Shown here in pieces: positions 45,291-57,313 of a stretch of DNA of 64,000 nt; the stretch's first letter is position 1, and each line of letters starts with the position of its first letter. Source of the stretch: Trematomus loennbergii (Eukaryota > Chordata > Actinopteri > Perciformes > Nototheniidae); the NCBI GenBank assembly GCA_012861695.1, contig JAAOOA010000484.1, positions 95,001 through 159,000 on the forward strand, read 5' to 3'. The notes below the pieces were generated by a model. It had not been told where the DNA came from, did not search any database, and saw only the letters and a list, made by a program, of their open reading frames with translations. Both the position numbers and the translations under genes were made by a program.

Positions 45291-45893
45291 CAGAGGTGGG
45301 AAGTATTGGAGTACAAATGCTTTGTTACTGTACTTGAGTACATTTTTCTGGTATCAGTACTTTACTCCACTACTTATTTTTCTGACGACTTTTTAGACTT
45401 CTTACATTTTGAACACAAATCCCTGTACTTTCTACTTCTTACATGTTGAACACACATACCTGTACTTTCTACTTCTTACATTTTGAACACAAATACCTGT
45501 ACTTTCTACTTCTTACATGTTGAACACAAATACCTGTACTTTCTACTTCTTACATGTTGAACCCAAATACCTGTACTTTCTACTTCTTACAAGTTGAACC
45601 CAAATACCTGTACTTTCTACTTCTTACATGTTGAACACAAATACCTGTACTTTCTACTTCTTACATGTTGAACACAAATACCTGTACTTTCTACTTCTTA
45701 CATTTTCCAAACAGGCTGGTTCCTTTAGTTTGAATGTGTGTTTGGTGGCGTGATCATTATTATTTAGAGTCATTGCGTGCCTATTGATTTGAACACGATC
45801 CGTGTATCCATCATTTCCTGGTCTTCTCTAAAGAAGAGGGAGTATTTTTAAACATGAGTATCTGTAATTCTACTTTAGTAAAGGATGTGTGTA
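45291..45893 (+). mobile_element. hAT-like element with 37-bp VNTR (about 8 units), internally deleted
   Basis: Begins CAGAGGTGGGAAGTATTGGA, carries about eight 37-bp units (45395-45707), then the shared unique segment, but jumps from TCTAAAGAAGAGGGA to GTATTTTTAAACATGAG, losing roughly 200 bp present in sister copies. Confidence 0.85.
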
Positions 45894-45940
45894 CTCCTGT
45901 CTGTATCAGCACATATTCACCATGCAGAGGATCAACTCAC

Positions 45941-46106
45941 CTTCCAGAGAGAAGATCCTCTCTCCCAGCGCGTCCACGATATCCTTCAGCGAAGACTCGT
46001 CCGACACGTTGAAGAAGTGCTGCTCATCCGGGTCGCTCGCAATAAACTTTATTTCCTTCAGGAAGGCTTCAGGGTTGATCCCCCGGCGGTTGTAATAACC
46101 CAGAAC
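45941..46106 (-). CDS. itga11: Integrin alpha exon 9 (end of I domain)
   Basis: The exon reads [20 protein letters not shown], then [20 protein letters not shown] and [15 protein letters not shown]. It includes the GYYNRRGIN collagen-specific helix region and the last I-domain helix. Near-identity to alpha-11 here is the strongest subtype evidence. Donor GTGAGT. Frame intact. Confidence 0.95.
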
Positions 46107-46379
46107 CTGGAAGAGATGCAGAGGAAACCCTTTTTCAAACTAAAATATGAAACTTTCCTGCATGAAAGTGTCAGAAAATGTCTGAAGACTACAACTCCCA
46201 TGATCCCACACTTCACAACCATTACGGCAAACTTTTTAATTACTGTTCAATGACGAGATTGGTAGCAGAATATAAAAAAGGGGCCTATGGTGCATAAGCG
46301 AGGAGAAAATGGGAGAAGAAAGAGGAATACATTCCAAGTTCTCAGGAACAGAAAGTTGATTGAGCAAAACAGGATTCTG

Positions 46380-47270
46380 ATTTCAGACAGAAAGTCGGAC
46401 AGGAAGTCGGACATGAGGTCGGACAGGAAGTCAGATATGAGGTCGGACAGGAAGTCGGACATGAGGTCGGACAGGAAGTCGGACATGAGGTCGGACAGGA
46501 AGTCGGACATGAGGTCGGACAGGAAGTCGGACATGAGGTCGGACAGGAAGTCGGACATGAGGTCGGACAGGAAGTCGGACATGAGGTCGGACAGAAAGTC
46601 GGACATGAGGTCGGACAGGAAGTCGGACATGAGGTCGGACAGGAAGTCGGACATGAGGTCGGACAGGAAGTCGGACATGAGGTCGGACAGGAAGTCGGAC
46701 ATGAGGTCGGACAGGAAGTCGGACAGGAGGTCGGACAGGAAGTCGGACAGGAGGTCGGACAGGAAGTCGGACATGAGGTCGGACAGGAAGTCGGACATGA
46801 GGTCGGACAGGAAGTCGGACATGAGGTCGGACAGGAAGTCGGACATGAGGTCGGACAGGAAGTCGGACAGGAGGTCGGACAGGAAGTCGGACAGGAGGTC
46901 GGACAGGAAGTCGGACATGAGGTCGGACAGGAAGTCGGACAGGAGTTCGGACAGGAAGTCGGACAGGAGGTCGGACAGGAAGTCGGACATGAGGTCGGAC
47001 AGGAAGTCGGACATGAGGTCGGACAGGAAGTCGGACATGAGGTCGGACAGGAAGTCGGACATGAGGTCGGACAGGAAGTCGGACATGAGGTCGGACAGGA
47101 AGTCGGACATGAGGTCGGACAGGAAGTCGGACAGGAGGTCGGACAGAAAGTCGGACATGAGGTCGGACAGGAAGTCGGACATGAGGTCGGACAGGAAGTC
47201 GGACATGAGGTTGGACAGGAAGTTGGACAGAAAGTCGTACAAAAGTCGAATATGAGGTCGGAAAGGAAGT
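46380..47270. repeat. 24-bp minisatellite, about 36 copies, in intron 8
   Basis: The unit is GACAGGAAGTCGGACATGAG plus GTCG, itself two 12-bp halves. Being a multiple of three it leaves open frames over 320 codons long on both strands (SDRKSDMR; SDFLSDLM; CPTS repeats). It lies wholly between exons 8 and 9, so it is intronic. Confidence 0.97.
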
Positions 47271-47420
47271 TGGACACTAAGTCGAACAGGAGATCGGACA
47301 ATAAGTTATACAGAAAGTCAGAGAATAAGTCAGACAGAAAGTCGTGCAAAAGTCGAACAAGATTTCGTACAGTGATTCAGACAGGAAGTCCGTAGGGTAT
47401 TTGGGTCTTGAAGGACTCAC

Positions 47421-47565
47421 AGCGATGGCGTACATGGTGACGTTGTCTCTCTCACTGTCGGCGACCGCCTGCACCAGCTGCGGACTGTCATGAGATTCTC
47501 CGTCTGTGATCACGATCATCACCTTCTTCGCGCCGGGTCGACCGCCTCGCTTGAAACCTTCGGAC
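47421..47565 (-). CDS. itga11: Integrin alpha exon 8 (I domain)
   Basis: The exon reads SEGFKRGGRPGAKKVMIVIT, then DGESHDSPQLVQAVADSERD and NVTMYAIA. ITDGESHDS supplies the MIDAS aspartate. The Arg codon is split across intron 7. Donor GTGAGT. The next intron is largely a 24-bp tandem array. Frame intact. Confidence 0.94.
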
Positions 47566-47570
47566 CTGAA

Positions 47571-48083
47571 GACCAAGGAAGAGTTAAACTGCGTCAGAGA
47601 TCCTGGTTGTGGTGTTAAGACCTCCTTTCGTGTTCGAGTCAAATCTGAGTACTACTTTCATCAATCATAAATACTGTGTCTCACATTTGATTGCCTCAAG
47701 GCCTTATGATCCTCCACAGTAAACATGTGACATTGCTGATCATCACTTCATTGAATTTTGAGTTTTATTCAACTTTGTAACATGTCTGGTGCTCCAGTAA
47801 AAAAACTACCACTATATGAAATGAATGGGTTTCCCTAGATTGTGTTTAAGCATCAGAGAGTACACACCCACAAATGTTGATTTGGGAATACATTTACAGT
47901 GTCTATTTCTTGTATATTCACTGCATATTCATCCAATAGTCTGAGACATTGTTTACAGCTTAAAAGGGTTCATGTCGGAGCAGTTAAAATAGAACAGTCA
48001 AAATGGACCGGAAACACAAAAGTAAGGGGGGAGAAACAACAAGGGGGGGTTTTAGAAACAAGAGACTTCTTTTGGTGCCGTAC
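47571..48083. other. Intron 7, no other feature
   Basis: Short intron with a G7 run at 48044-48050. No element recognised. Confidence 0.5.
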
Positions 48084-48232
48084 CGCCCCACGTTGATGCC
48101 AAGGGCCGTCCTGGTCTCCTCGCCCCCCCGCTGGTCGATGCCCCGGGCGGCCTGTACCACCTCCTCCACCGTCTGGTACTCCCCCAGACCGAACTCATGG
48201 ACCACCTTGGAGCCGTACTGAACCACACCCAC
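48084..48232 (-). CDS. itga11: Integrin alpha exon 7 (I domain)
   Basis: The exon reads VGVVQYGSKVVHEFGLGEYQ, then TVEEVVQAARGIDQRGGEET and RTALGINVG. It continues the Rossmann fold of the I domain. The Thr in GGEETRTALGI corresponds to the MIDAS threonine loop. The donor is GTACGG inside GGGCG/GTACGG. Frame intact. Confidence 0.93.
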
Positions 48233-48239
48233 CTGCAGA

Positions 48240-48970
48240 GGAAGCACTCCACATGAACCAATGCACCTGAAGGTATCACAACACTATAGAGCGGTGCAGG
48301 GATGACGTATTTTTGTAGCCCGACCCTGAAGGAAGCTGCTGGTTCCCTCGACAAAAAGCGACGGGATTTCTACATAGGATTTTGGAATATTGTAAAAATA
48401 AGATCTGTGGAAAACGAACCTGTTTGATAAATGTTTTGTTCAGGATAATCTACATGTCTACCCTACTTTTATAATGTTCGAATCATAAATCTACTGGCCA
48501 GAAGCTAAATGCTAACGTGATGGTATAAAGGAACTACAGCGAGTCCAGCAGCACGACTTCAACGTCACGCCAACTTCAGATCCATATTCAAACACACAGA
48601 TTCTAAATGGTACGAGTTGAAGCGTTTGTTTGAACAGTTGCAGGAGGCAGGTACTTGCTTTCAAGCAGAACAGGGCAAACAAACTTAGAGTGTTTACGTG
48701 TTCGGCGTAATGACGTACAACGTCCTCAACTTCTGTAGTCTATTCAGCCACTTGGTAACAACCATCGTTTCTCAGACACGTCAACTCTTCAGAAATCCCC
48801 AGTGGGGTCACTGCTGATGGATTTAATGTCCTAGAACAAAACGTGATCCGTCTCTTCAATGTGTCTCAACCACAGACCTTATTTACAGATAGTTTCCTAA
48901 ATCCTATGGAGAGATCCCATTGGTTCAGCATTGATCCCACTGGACTTCTTTTAATTCAGCGATGAACCGA
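48240..48970. other. Intron 6, no gene seen
   Basis: Unique-looking intronic DNA without repeats or coding potential. Confidence 0.5.
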
Positions 48971-48971
48971 C

Positions 48972-49099
48972 CTGCGTCTGACCTGGGCCGATGTAGAACT
49001 TCTGCAGGATGGTGATGAGGAAGTCCTGCACCTCGTACCACGGGTAGATGGAGTTAGAGCCGTCCAGAACGATCACGATGTCCATGAACGTCTCACACC
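48972..49099 (-). CDS. itga11: Integrin alpha exon 6 (I domain, MIDAS)
   Basis: The exon starts the inserted I (von Willebrand A) domain: [20 protein letters not shown], then [25 protein letters not shown] is the DxSxS metal-ion-dependent adhesion site that coordinates the divalent cation contacted by collagen. SIYPW and FYIGPGQ are alpha-10/11 hallmarks. Frame intact. Confidence 0.95.
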
Positions 49100-49445
49100 C
49101 TGCAAGATAATTACCCAGAAAAATCTAATTTAATTAATCATAATTTAATTAAACTATGTGTTTACTGTATATTTTCGACTTTTTAATGCTGTTTTAATTC
49201 TATTTTGACTTTGATTTTGAGATAAATGGAATGATGATGTATGATACATGGATTTATGAATGGACAGATGATTCATATAGATAGATGGTCTAATGGATAG
49301 ATGTGAACTAGATGATGATGGATACAGATGGATACATGATGTAGATATTCAGATGGATGGACGGTTATATGTATAGATTGAATTATATTGGATGGGCCAA
49401 TGTGAATGTCTCACTCTGCAGGACGAGGGCTGGATATACTTTATT

Positions 49446-50678
49446 CAGAGGTGGGAAGTAGTGGAGTACAAATACTTCGTTACTGTACTTAAGTACATTT
49501 TTCTGGTATCAGTACTTTACTCCACTACTTATTTTTCTGACGACTTTTTACTTTGACTTCTTACATGTTGAACACAAATACCTGTACTTTCTACTTCTTA
49601 CATGTTGAACCAAATACCTGTACTTTCTACTTCTTACATGTTGAACACAAATACCTGTACTTTCTACTTCTTACATGTTGAACACAAATACCTGTACTTT
49701 CTACTTCTTACATGTTGAACACAAATACCTGTACTTTCTACTTCTTACATGTTGAACACAAATACCTGTACTTTCTACTTCTTACATGTTGAACACAATA
49801 CCTGTACTTTCTACTTCTACATGTTGAACACAAATACCTGTACTTTCTACTTCTTACATGTTGAACACAATACCTGTACTTTCTACTTCTTACATGTTGA
49901 ACACAAATACCTGTACTTTCTACTTCTTACATGTTGAACCAAATACCTGTACTTTCTACTTCTTACATGTTGAACCAAATACCTGTACTTTCTACTTCTA
50001 CATGTTGAACACAAATACCTGTACTTTCTACTTCTTACATGTTGAACCAAATACCTGTACTTTCTACTTCTTACATGTTGAACACAAATACCTGTACTTT
50101 CTACTTCTTACATGTTGAACCAAATACCTGTACTTTCTACTTCTTACATGTTGAACACAAATACCTGTACTTTCTACTTCTTACATGTTGAACCCAAATA
50201 CCTGTACTTTCTACTTCTTACATGTTGAACCCAAATACCTGTACTTTCTACTTCTCACATTTCCCAAACAGGCTGGTTCCTTTAGTTTGAATGTGTGTTT
50301 GGTGGCGTGATCATTATTATTTAGAGTCATTGCGTGCCTATTGATTTGAACACGATCCGTGTATCCATCATTTCCTGGTCTTCTCTAAAGAAGAGGGACC
50401 AATGAAAACGTTGTCATGTTGCCGTTGTTCAGCATGGAAACATTCATTAGCTAACAATGACATTATTGTTCTATTAATATAAAGGGAGGTCAGGTACTCT
50501 TTAAAACAGCTGCTAGTTATGGGTACTTTTTACTGAAGTACATTTCAAAGCCTCTTTACTTTACTTGAGTAAAGAAGTTTAGTCAGTACTTCTACTTTCA
50601 CCAGAGTATCTTTAAACACGAGTATCTGTACTTCTACTTGAGTAAAGGATGTGTGTACTTCTACCATCTCTGTTTATA
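49446..50678 (+). mobile_element. hAT-like element with 37-bp VNTR (about 19 units), near complete
   Basis: Starts CAGAGGTGGGAAGTAGTGGA and ends GTACTTCTACCATCTCTG, the inverse of the 39068-39996 copy. The array at 49550-50262 contains several units lacking one base (TTGAACCAAAT, CTTCTACATG). The shared unique segment follows at 50262-50640. Confidence 0.9.
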
Positions 50679-50718
50679 TATTGATGTGATACAGATGTGT
50701 ATAAAGGGTTTGTCTCAC

Positions 50719-50833
50719 TCTGCAGGGCGGGGGCGATGGTGTGGGACAGTTTGAAGGTCCTGCTGACTCTGGAGCAGATCCCTGTGCTGTACAGCGAGCT
50801 GCCACACTCATGAGACCAGAGAGGACCACAGGT
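50719..50833 (-). CDS. itga11: Integrin alpha exon 5
   Basis: The exon reads TCGPLWSHECGSSLYSTGIC followed by SRVSRTFKLSHTIAPALQ. It closes blade 2 just before the I domain. The CGPLWSHECGSS and APALQ segments point to alpha-11. Donor GTGAGA. The codon for the following Arg is split across the intron. Frame intact. Confidence 0.92.
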
Positions 50834-50933
50834 CTGAGGACAGAGACACCCGGTCAGTCCCAACGAAGACTTCAGAGGGGTTTTATGAATCATGTATACA
50901 TTGACAGTGAAGCTGAGTGTGTGAGCGTCTCAC

Positions 50934-51025
50934 CACGAAGCTGCTGTCTCTGGGGTTAGAGGTCAGCGTCATCCCCAGCCTCATGTTGTCCTTCCTCTCC
51001 GACACGTTGTCCAGAGAAAGTCTCC
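50934..51025 (-). CDS. itga11: Integrin alpha exon 4
   Basis: The exon reads RLSLDNVSERKDNMRLGMTL followed by TSNPRDSSFV. The VSERKDNMRLG block is typical of collagen-binding alpha subunits and closely matches alpha-11. Borders are CAG at the acceptor and GTGAGA at the donor. Frame intact. Confidence 0.9.
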
Positions 51026-51224
51026 CTGACGCACAACATCATCACACTCAGGTTAGCACTGGGACTTAGCATTAGTTATTAAAAACCATAACATGATGTA
51101 AAACAAAACAACCACCATAATTAATTAAAAACATATATCAAAATGAAATATATATATATATATTGATAAGTACATAAAACAGAACATGTATCAGCCGTGC
51201 TGCTGTGATACTTGTGTTTCTCAC

Positions 51225-51331
51225 CCAGGTTGAGTCTGCTGCAGTTTGCAGAGTTCCTGTCCAGAGGGCACCTGAACACATCACCAGTCTGCTGCTTCCC
51301 TGTGGACTCCAAGGGAGCGCCAACCAGCAGC
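51225..51331 (-). CDS. itga11: Integrin alpha exon 3
   Basis: The exon reads LLVGAPLESTGKQQTGDVFR, then CPLDRNSANCSRLNLG, the classic end of propeller blade 1 (VGAPLE, TGDV) with paired cysteines. The acceptor TAG is immediately preceded by a long (GT)n run on the coding strand (51338-51472). Donor GTGAGA. Frame intact. Confidence 0.9.
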
Positions 51332-51337
51332 CTACAC

Positions 51338-51472
<135 letters not shown>

Positions 51473-52022
51473 AGAATGCAATGCAAAGGTTATTTTGGAA
51501 AAGACTGCATGCATGTGTCGAGCAGAGGTTGACACGTGTTGCTGGACATAAAGAAACAGACCAAATGAGGATGATGTTTTTCATATGGCCTTATAATCAA
51601 TTCCATGTATTGATCTGAGCATTTGGCCGAACAGTGAAGCTGCAGGGTAGAGAGTCTTTGAGAGTCGTTTCATTTCAAGCTTCAAGTTTCAAGTCTCTCT
51701 CACCATGTGCTCAGCAGCTCCAGAGGAGATATGGAGATGAGGAAGTGCTCCTTCTACAGAGCAACATGAATACAGGACATAGAACTAATACAACAGATCA
51801 AATAGTGCAAGAAGAGTCGATATACAAGTACATGGAATATGATATATATATATATACATCATTTGCAAGATGAATGTTTATGGATGTTCTTCACAGAGTT
51901 CAGGTGTTCAGTAGTCTCATTGTGGGAGGAAACTCTCTGAGAGGCTTTTACATAAAGTTTCATTGATTGAAATGAAAGAAATGTAAACACGTCGTAAATC
52001 AAAACAATGCACAAACATAAGG

Positions 52023-52194
<172 letters not shown>

Positions 52195-52319
52195 GTAGTA
52201 AACCTGAGATGTGGTGTTATCGCAGACAGGAACCTAATAAAGAGTCTGATGAACTCTATGTACGGGAAATAAAAAAATGCTTTATGAACGGACAGAGGTC
52301 AGACCCCAAGTCACACAGC

Positions 52320-52337
52320 GGGGGGGGGGGGGGGGGG
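52320..52337. repeat. Poly-G run
   Basis: Roughly 17 consecutive G residues, likely variable in length. Confidence 0.9.
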
Positions 52338-52627
52338 CGTTAGTGAACACATGAGGTTTCTGGGAATAAATCTGAGTCACACTGCAGAGGAAGAGCCTCT
52401 AAGTGTCCGTCTGATCATGTGTCGTCCACATCAGACCCTTCATCATCACATCATCACATCCTGAGCACCTGCTGCTGTTTATTGGGCTGTTTGTGTCCTG
52501 ATGACTCCTGTAGCCGTTAGCATGCATTACTCTGCAGAGGTTTAGATAAAGGTGAAGGAACAACAACTTCCTAATTATTCCCCTCAAAAACAGAGCATTG
52601 TGAGAAGAATCAGAATATTGAGCTACT

Positions 52628-52820
52628 TAGGGCGGCTGTGGCTCAGTGGAAGTGTGCTGGACTTTGAATCAGGGGATAGCAAGTTCGAGTCCCACTGCAG
52701 TCAGCATGTCGTTGTGTCCCTGAGACACTTCACAAAGTGCTCCTGTGGGGATTGTCCACAGTGTTGAGTATGTAAGTCTCTTTGGATAAAAGCGTCTAAC
52801 AAGTATCATGTGATCTAATG
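52628..52820 (+). mobile_element. tRNA-derived SINE
   Basis: It has an A-box-like TGGCTCAGTGG at 52639-52649 and a B-box GTTCGAGTCCC at 52683-52693, spaced as in tRNA promoters. The tail CTCTTTGGATAAAAGCGTCT is shared with fish SINE/LINE 3' ends. The tRNA-like part cannot fold as a full tRNA, so it is a retroposon rather than a tRNA gene. Confidence 0.85.
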
Positions 52821-53041
52821 TAACTTACAACGGAGAGTTGAACAAATAAAGAAACAATCACAGGTAAGAAATTCAAGAGAGAAGTAGGAACATTTCCTCA
52901 TAGACTTCTGTACAATTGCATGTAACTGTACTTTATTACTCTCCACCACTGATTATTCCACCATGTCTGAAAAAGAAAATCTCCAGACAAACACTTGAGA
53001 CGTTAAATGTCACCACGCTGTGTAGAAAAACAACTCTGCAG

Positions 53042-53066
53042 GAACACACACACACACACACACACT
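53042..53066. repeat. Short (CA)n repeat
   Basis: About 24 bases of ACAC between GGA and CTCTCG. Confidence 0.85.
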
Positions 53067-53204
53067 CTCGCACAGAGGGGGTGGGGAATAACAAACCGCA
53101 TAGTTTCCAGTCCAGGGCCTCGGGTCGCAGGAGTCACAAAACGCTAAATACCTTCCACTTATTTACCTGCTGCTTCAAAGAGAGAGACTCTGTAATCCCA
53201 GAGG

Positions 53205-53432
53205 ACTTTGTGGTATTCATCAGACTTCGAGGTATTCATCAGACTGCGAGGTATTCATCAGACTGCGTGGTATTCATCAGACTGCGAGGTATTCATCAGA
53301 CTGCGTGGTATTCATCAGACTGCGTGGTATTCATCAGACTGCGTGGTATTCATCAGACTGCGAGGTATTCATCAGACTGCGAGGTATTCATCAGACTGCG
53401 AGGTATTCATCAGACTGCGTGGTATTCATCGT
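53205..53432. repeat. 19-bp minisatellite, about 12 copies
   Basis: The unit is GAGGTATTCATCAGACTGC with GAGG/GTGG alternation. Confidence 0.95.
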
Positions 53433-53702
53433 CACGCTGCGAATGTTTCCAGAGAAACAGAGAGAGAGGAAGAGCGGGAATGTTGCACAATCTCACCTGC
53501 AGCCGCAGACAGCACCCAGCAGGGGGCCGAGGATGTGTACTGTTCACTAAAACACTTTTACCTTGTTCAATATCTCCTGATGCTTTTAGAAACATACACC
53601 ATACAGGGTGTACATTGAGATGGATTAAGCTCCATCGCGTTAAGAGTCTTTACCTCTTAACAGTTCAAACTAATTTGTGTGAAAGCTGGCGATCTTTAGG
53701 GT

Positions 53703-55350
53703 CTCAGAGGTGGGAGAAGTAGGCCTACTCGAGTAAAAGGAGAAGTACTCAGATCTTGTACGAGTAAAAGTAGAAGTACTCAGATCTTGTACTTGAGTAA
53801 AAGTAGAAGTACTCAGATCTTGTACTTGAGTAAAAGTAGAAGTACTCAGATCTTGTACTTGAGTAAAAGTAGAAGTACTCAGATCTTGTACTTGAGTAAA
53901 AGTAGAAGTACTCAGATCTTGTACTTGAGTAAAAGTAGAAGTACTCAGATCTTGTACTTGAGTAAAAGTAGAAGTACTCAGATCTTGTACTCTTGAGTAA
54001 AAGTAGAAGTACTCAGATCTTGTACTTGAGTAAAAGTAGAAGTACTCAGATCTTGTACTTGAGTAAAAGTAGAAGTACTCAGATCTTGTACTTGAGTAAA
54101 AGTAGAAGTACTCAGATCTTGTACTTGAGTAAAAGTAGAAGTACTCAGATCTTGTACTTGAGTAAAAGTAGAAGTACTCAGATCTTGTACTTGAGTAAAA
54201 GTAGAAGTACTCAGATCTTGTACTTGAGTAAAAGTAGAAGTACTCAGATCTTGTACTTGAGTAAAAGTAGAAGTACTCAGATCTTGTACTTGAGTAAAAG
54301 TAGAAGTACTCAGATCTTGTACTTGAGTAAAAGTAGAAGTACTCAGATCTTGTACTTGAGTAAAAGTAGAAGTACTCAGATCTTGTACTTGAGTAAAAGT
54401 AGAAGTACTCAGATCTTGTACTTGAGTAAAAGTAGAAGTACTCAGATCTTGTACTTGAGTAAAAGTAGAAGTACTCAGATCTTGTACTTGAGTAAAAGTA
54501 GAAGTACTCAGTCTTGTACTTGAGTAAAAGTAGAAGTACTCAGATCTTGTACTTGAGTAAAAGTAGAAGTACTCAGATCTTGTAGTAAAAGTAGAAGTAC
54601 TCAGATCTTGTACTTGAGTAAAAGTAGAAGTACTCAGATCTTGTACTTGAGTAAAAGTAGAAGTACTCAGATCTTGTACTTGAGTAAAAGTAGAAGTACT
54701 CAGATCTTGTACTTGAGTAAAAGTAGAAGTACTCAGATCTTGTACTTGAGTAAAAGTAGAAGTACTCAGATCTTGTACTTGAGTAAAAGTAGAAGTACTC
54801 AGATCTTGTACTTGAGTAAAAGTAGAAGTACTCAGATCTTGTACTTGAGTAAAAGTAGAAGTACTCAGATCTTGTACTTGAGTAAAAGTAGAAGTACCAG
54901 AGTGTAGGAATACTCTGTTACAGTAAAAGTCCTGCATTCAAAATGTTCCTCAAGTAAAAGTAAAAAGTATCATCAAAATATAGTGAAAGTAGCGACAGTA
55001 AAAGTAGTCATTGTGCAGATTGGTCCATTTCAGAATAATATATATGATATGTTTTATAATGATTGATCATGAAAGTGTTCTCAAAGCTGGTAAAGGTGCA
55101 GCTAGTTTGAATGACTTTGTATACTGCAGGGTAGCTTGTGGATTTACTCCAGGTGGAACTAAAGTCTGATTTAACACTTGATTATATTTCACATCATTCA
55201 TCCACATCTGTGAAGTAACTAAAGGATTAAATACATGTAGTGGAGGAAAAGTACACCATGTACCTCTGAACTGTAGTGGAGTAGAAGTACAAGTAGCATA
55301 AATGGAAATACTCAAGTAAAGTACCTCAACATCGTACTTAAGTACAGTAC
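53703..55350 (-). mobile_element. CAGAGGTGGG element with expanded 33-bp array
   Basis: Starts CAGAGGTGGGAGAAGTAGGC, then about 35 units (53740-54897) of GTACTCAGATCTTGTACTTG plus AGTAAAAGTAGAA, then the complement of the 23.3-23.7 kb unique part (GGTCCATTTCAGAATAATAT, TCATTCATCCACATCTGTGA) and ends near GTACTTAAG. Unit length 33 keeps frames open (TSTFTQVQDLS), which is an artefact. Confidence 0.85.
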
Positions 55351-56065
55351 TTAAGGGATAAGGCTAAGATTAGATGAGACATAAGTAGGTGATATTTTAG
55401 ATACTTTGTATAGTTTAGAAACTATATTAAAGTACTTTTATCGTGAGAAAATATAACCAGAGATAAGAGAAGAGTTGGGATTAAATGAAAGTCTGAGACA
55501 AAATGAGACGTTGACTGAGTTTCAATAAAGTGAATTCAAGTGAAATGAGAGAAGGATTTGGTCTCCAGATGACGAGAGCCAAGCAGACTCTGTCAGGTCC
55601 GGATTATGAAATCCTACTTTAAAGCAGAGAGGACAATAAATCCCGTGCGCAGATATCAGACACATGGTTGGAAATCTGTCGTCCCAACATGAGTCTGACT
55701 TCTCCACCAACTTTCCTGGAAACAAGTGGAAGGTTTTCTCCCTTTCCCAGGAAACTTCTGACAGACCACAGTAAATAAATCCTTTGGATCCACAGACGGA
55801 CCAACAGGGTCCAATCTGTCTCTACCTGAGGCGTCCAAAGACTGTCAGAAGCTGGAAAACCCTTTAAAGTCCTATAAATGATGTTTATAGTCATTCAATT
55901 TTAAGATCTATCGACTTATTTCAATATGACGTTCTCCAGTTCATTACACGGTCGTGAGTCTCTGCTTTTAAACAGAAGTTTAGCCAATCTGTCATCTTTA
56001 CATTTCCACTGAAACACAAAATATTTTAAATACATCGTTCAAAAGTTCCGCCAGCTTCAGGAGAC
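55351..56065. other. Part of intron 2, no gene seen
   Basis: No recognised element or exon. Ordinary intronic DNA. Confidence 0.45.
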
Positions 56066-56069
56066 GCTC

Positions 56070-57045
56070 TCTTGCTGAGACAAAACAAACCAGTGGATCC
56101 AGTACAAACCTTCATTTCTCCCAATAGTAAAAAAACAAGGGAAAGTCAACAGATTAAGAAGATTTCGACAGACCAGTTCAAACTGGTTTCTATAGAGAAT
56201 GTGAGACCAGTAAAGACAAAGAAGGGCTGGTTTCTATCGATGGTGTTGGACCAGTACACGCCTGTTTCTATAGCTGTAGACAGGCCAGTTCAGACTGGTT
56301 TCAATTGAGAATGTTAGACCAATACAAACTGGTTTCTATAGTTTCAGGCAGACCAGTATGGACTGGTTTCAAATAATGGTGTTGGACCAGTACAGACTGG
56401 TTCTATAGGGATTGTAAGACCAGACCAGGACAAACTGTTTTTTATAAGCGTAAGCAGAACTTTACAGACTTTTTTCCATAGACAAAGACCGATTGGTTTC
56501 CGACCGATTGTTAGACCAGCACAAACTGGTTTCTATAGATAATATAAGACCATCAGACCTCTTCCTTTGGAAGAAGCCAAACAAATACAGACTGGTTTCA
56601 AATGATGGTGTTAGATCAGTATATACTGGTTATATAGGGATTGTAAGATCAGACCAGGTCAAACTGGTTTCTATAGACGTAAGCAGAACTTTACAGTCTG
56701 ATTTCTATGAGTGTAGACACACTGGTTTCTATGGTTAATATAAGACCATATAGACTGGTTTCCATTGATGGTGTTGGACCAGTAAATACAGGTTTCTATA
56801 GAGAATGTAAGACCAGTACAGACTGGTTTCAATAGAGGAAGACAGACTGGTTTCTATTGATGGTGTTGATCAGTACAGACTGGTTCTATAGGGATTATAA
56901 GACCAGACCAGGACAAACTGGTTTCAATAGAGGAAGACAGACTGGTTTCTATTGATGGTGTGAGACCAGTACAGACTGGTTTCAATAGAGGAAGACAGAC
57001 TGGTTTCTATTGATGGTGTGAGACCAGTACAGACTGTTTTTTGGG
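56070..57045. repeat. Degenerate minisatellite (ACCAGTACAGACTGGTTTCTAT)
   Basis: Irregular units containing GACCAGTACAGACTGGTTTC plus TATAG and a variable spacer recur about 25 times. The word CCAGTxxxxACTGG is self-complementary, so each unit can form a small hairpin. Confidence 0.85.
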
Positions 57046-57073
57046 TGGATGGATATTGAACTGGGTTCCTCAC

Positions 57074-57185
57074 CACTGGCGCCCTCCGGCCTCGTGCTGC
57101 TGGACCGTGTATCCAAACTGGTTTTCTTTGGAGCCGGAGAAGACCTTGAAGTTCTTCGTGTCAAAGTTGAAGCAGAGCTGAAGAT
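57074..57185 (-). CDS. itga11: Integrin alpha exon 2 (first propeller blade)
   Basis: The exon reads LQLCFNFDTKNFKVFSG and then FGYTVQQHEAGGRQW, the FG-GAP start of blade 1 after the signal peptide. The acceptor TTTCAG is preceded on the minus strand by a pure (TTC)n tract at 57192-57313, which acts as the pyrimidine tract. The donor is GTGAGG. The first codon needs one base from exon 1, which was not identified. Frame intact. Confidence 0.85.
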
Positions 57186-57191
57186 CTGAAA

Positions 57192-57313
57192 CCCAGAAGA
57201 AGAAGAAGAAGAAGAAGAAGAAGAAGAAGAGAAGAAGAAGAAGAAGAAGAAGAAAAGAAGAAGGAAGAAGAAGAAGAAGAAGAAGAAGAAGAAAGAAGAA
57301 GAAGAAGAAGAAG
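57192..57313. repeat. (GAA)n microsatellite at exon 2 acceptor
   Basis: About 120 bases of AAG trinucleotides with a few AAAG slips, forming the coding-strand pyrimidine tract of exon 2. Confidence 0.95.

Noticed and set aside
46247..47349. Frames of 322-335 codons on both strands
   Set aside because: They consist of one 24-bp unit repeated within an integrin intron. The unit length keeps all frames open; no start context, splice sites or protein similarity.
52628..52710. tRNA gene
   Set aside because: A- and B-box motifs are present but the arms do not pair as a cloverleaf, and the sequence continues into a SINE tail.
53208..53722. Frame with IRLRGIHQTA repeats
   Set aside because: Generated by a 19-bp minisatellite; flanking sequence shows no coding similarity.
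53978..54937. 319-codon frame of TSTFTQVQDLS repeats
   Set aside because: A 33-bp minisatellite inside a transposon. The repeat length is a multiple of three, so the frame is an artefact.
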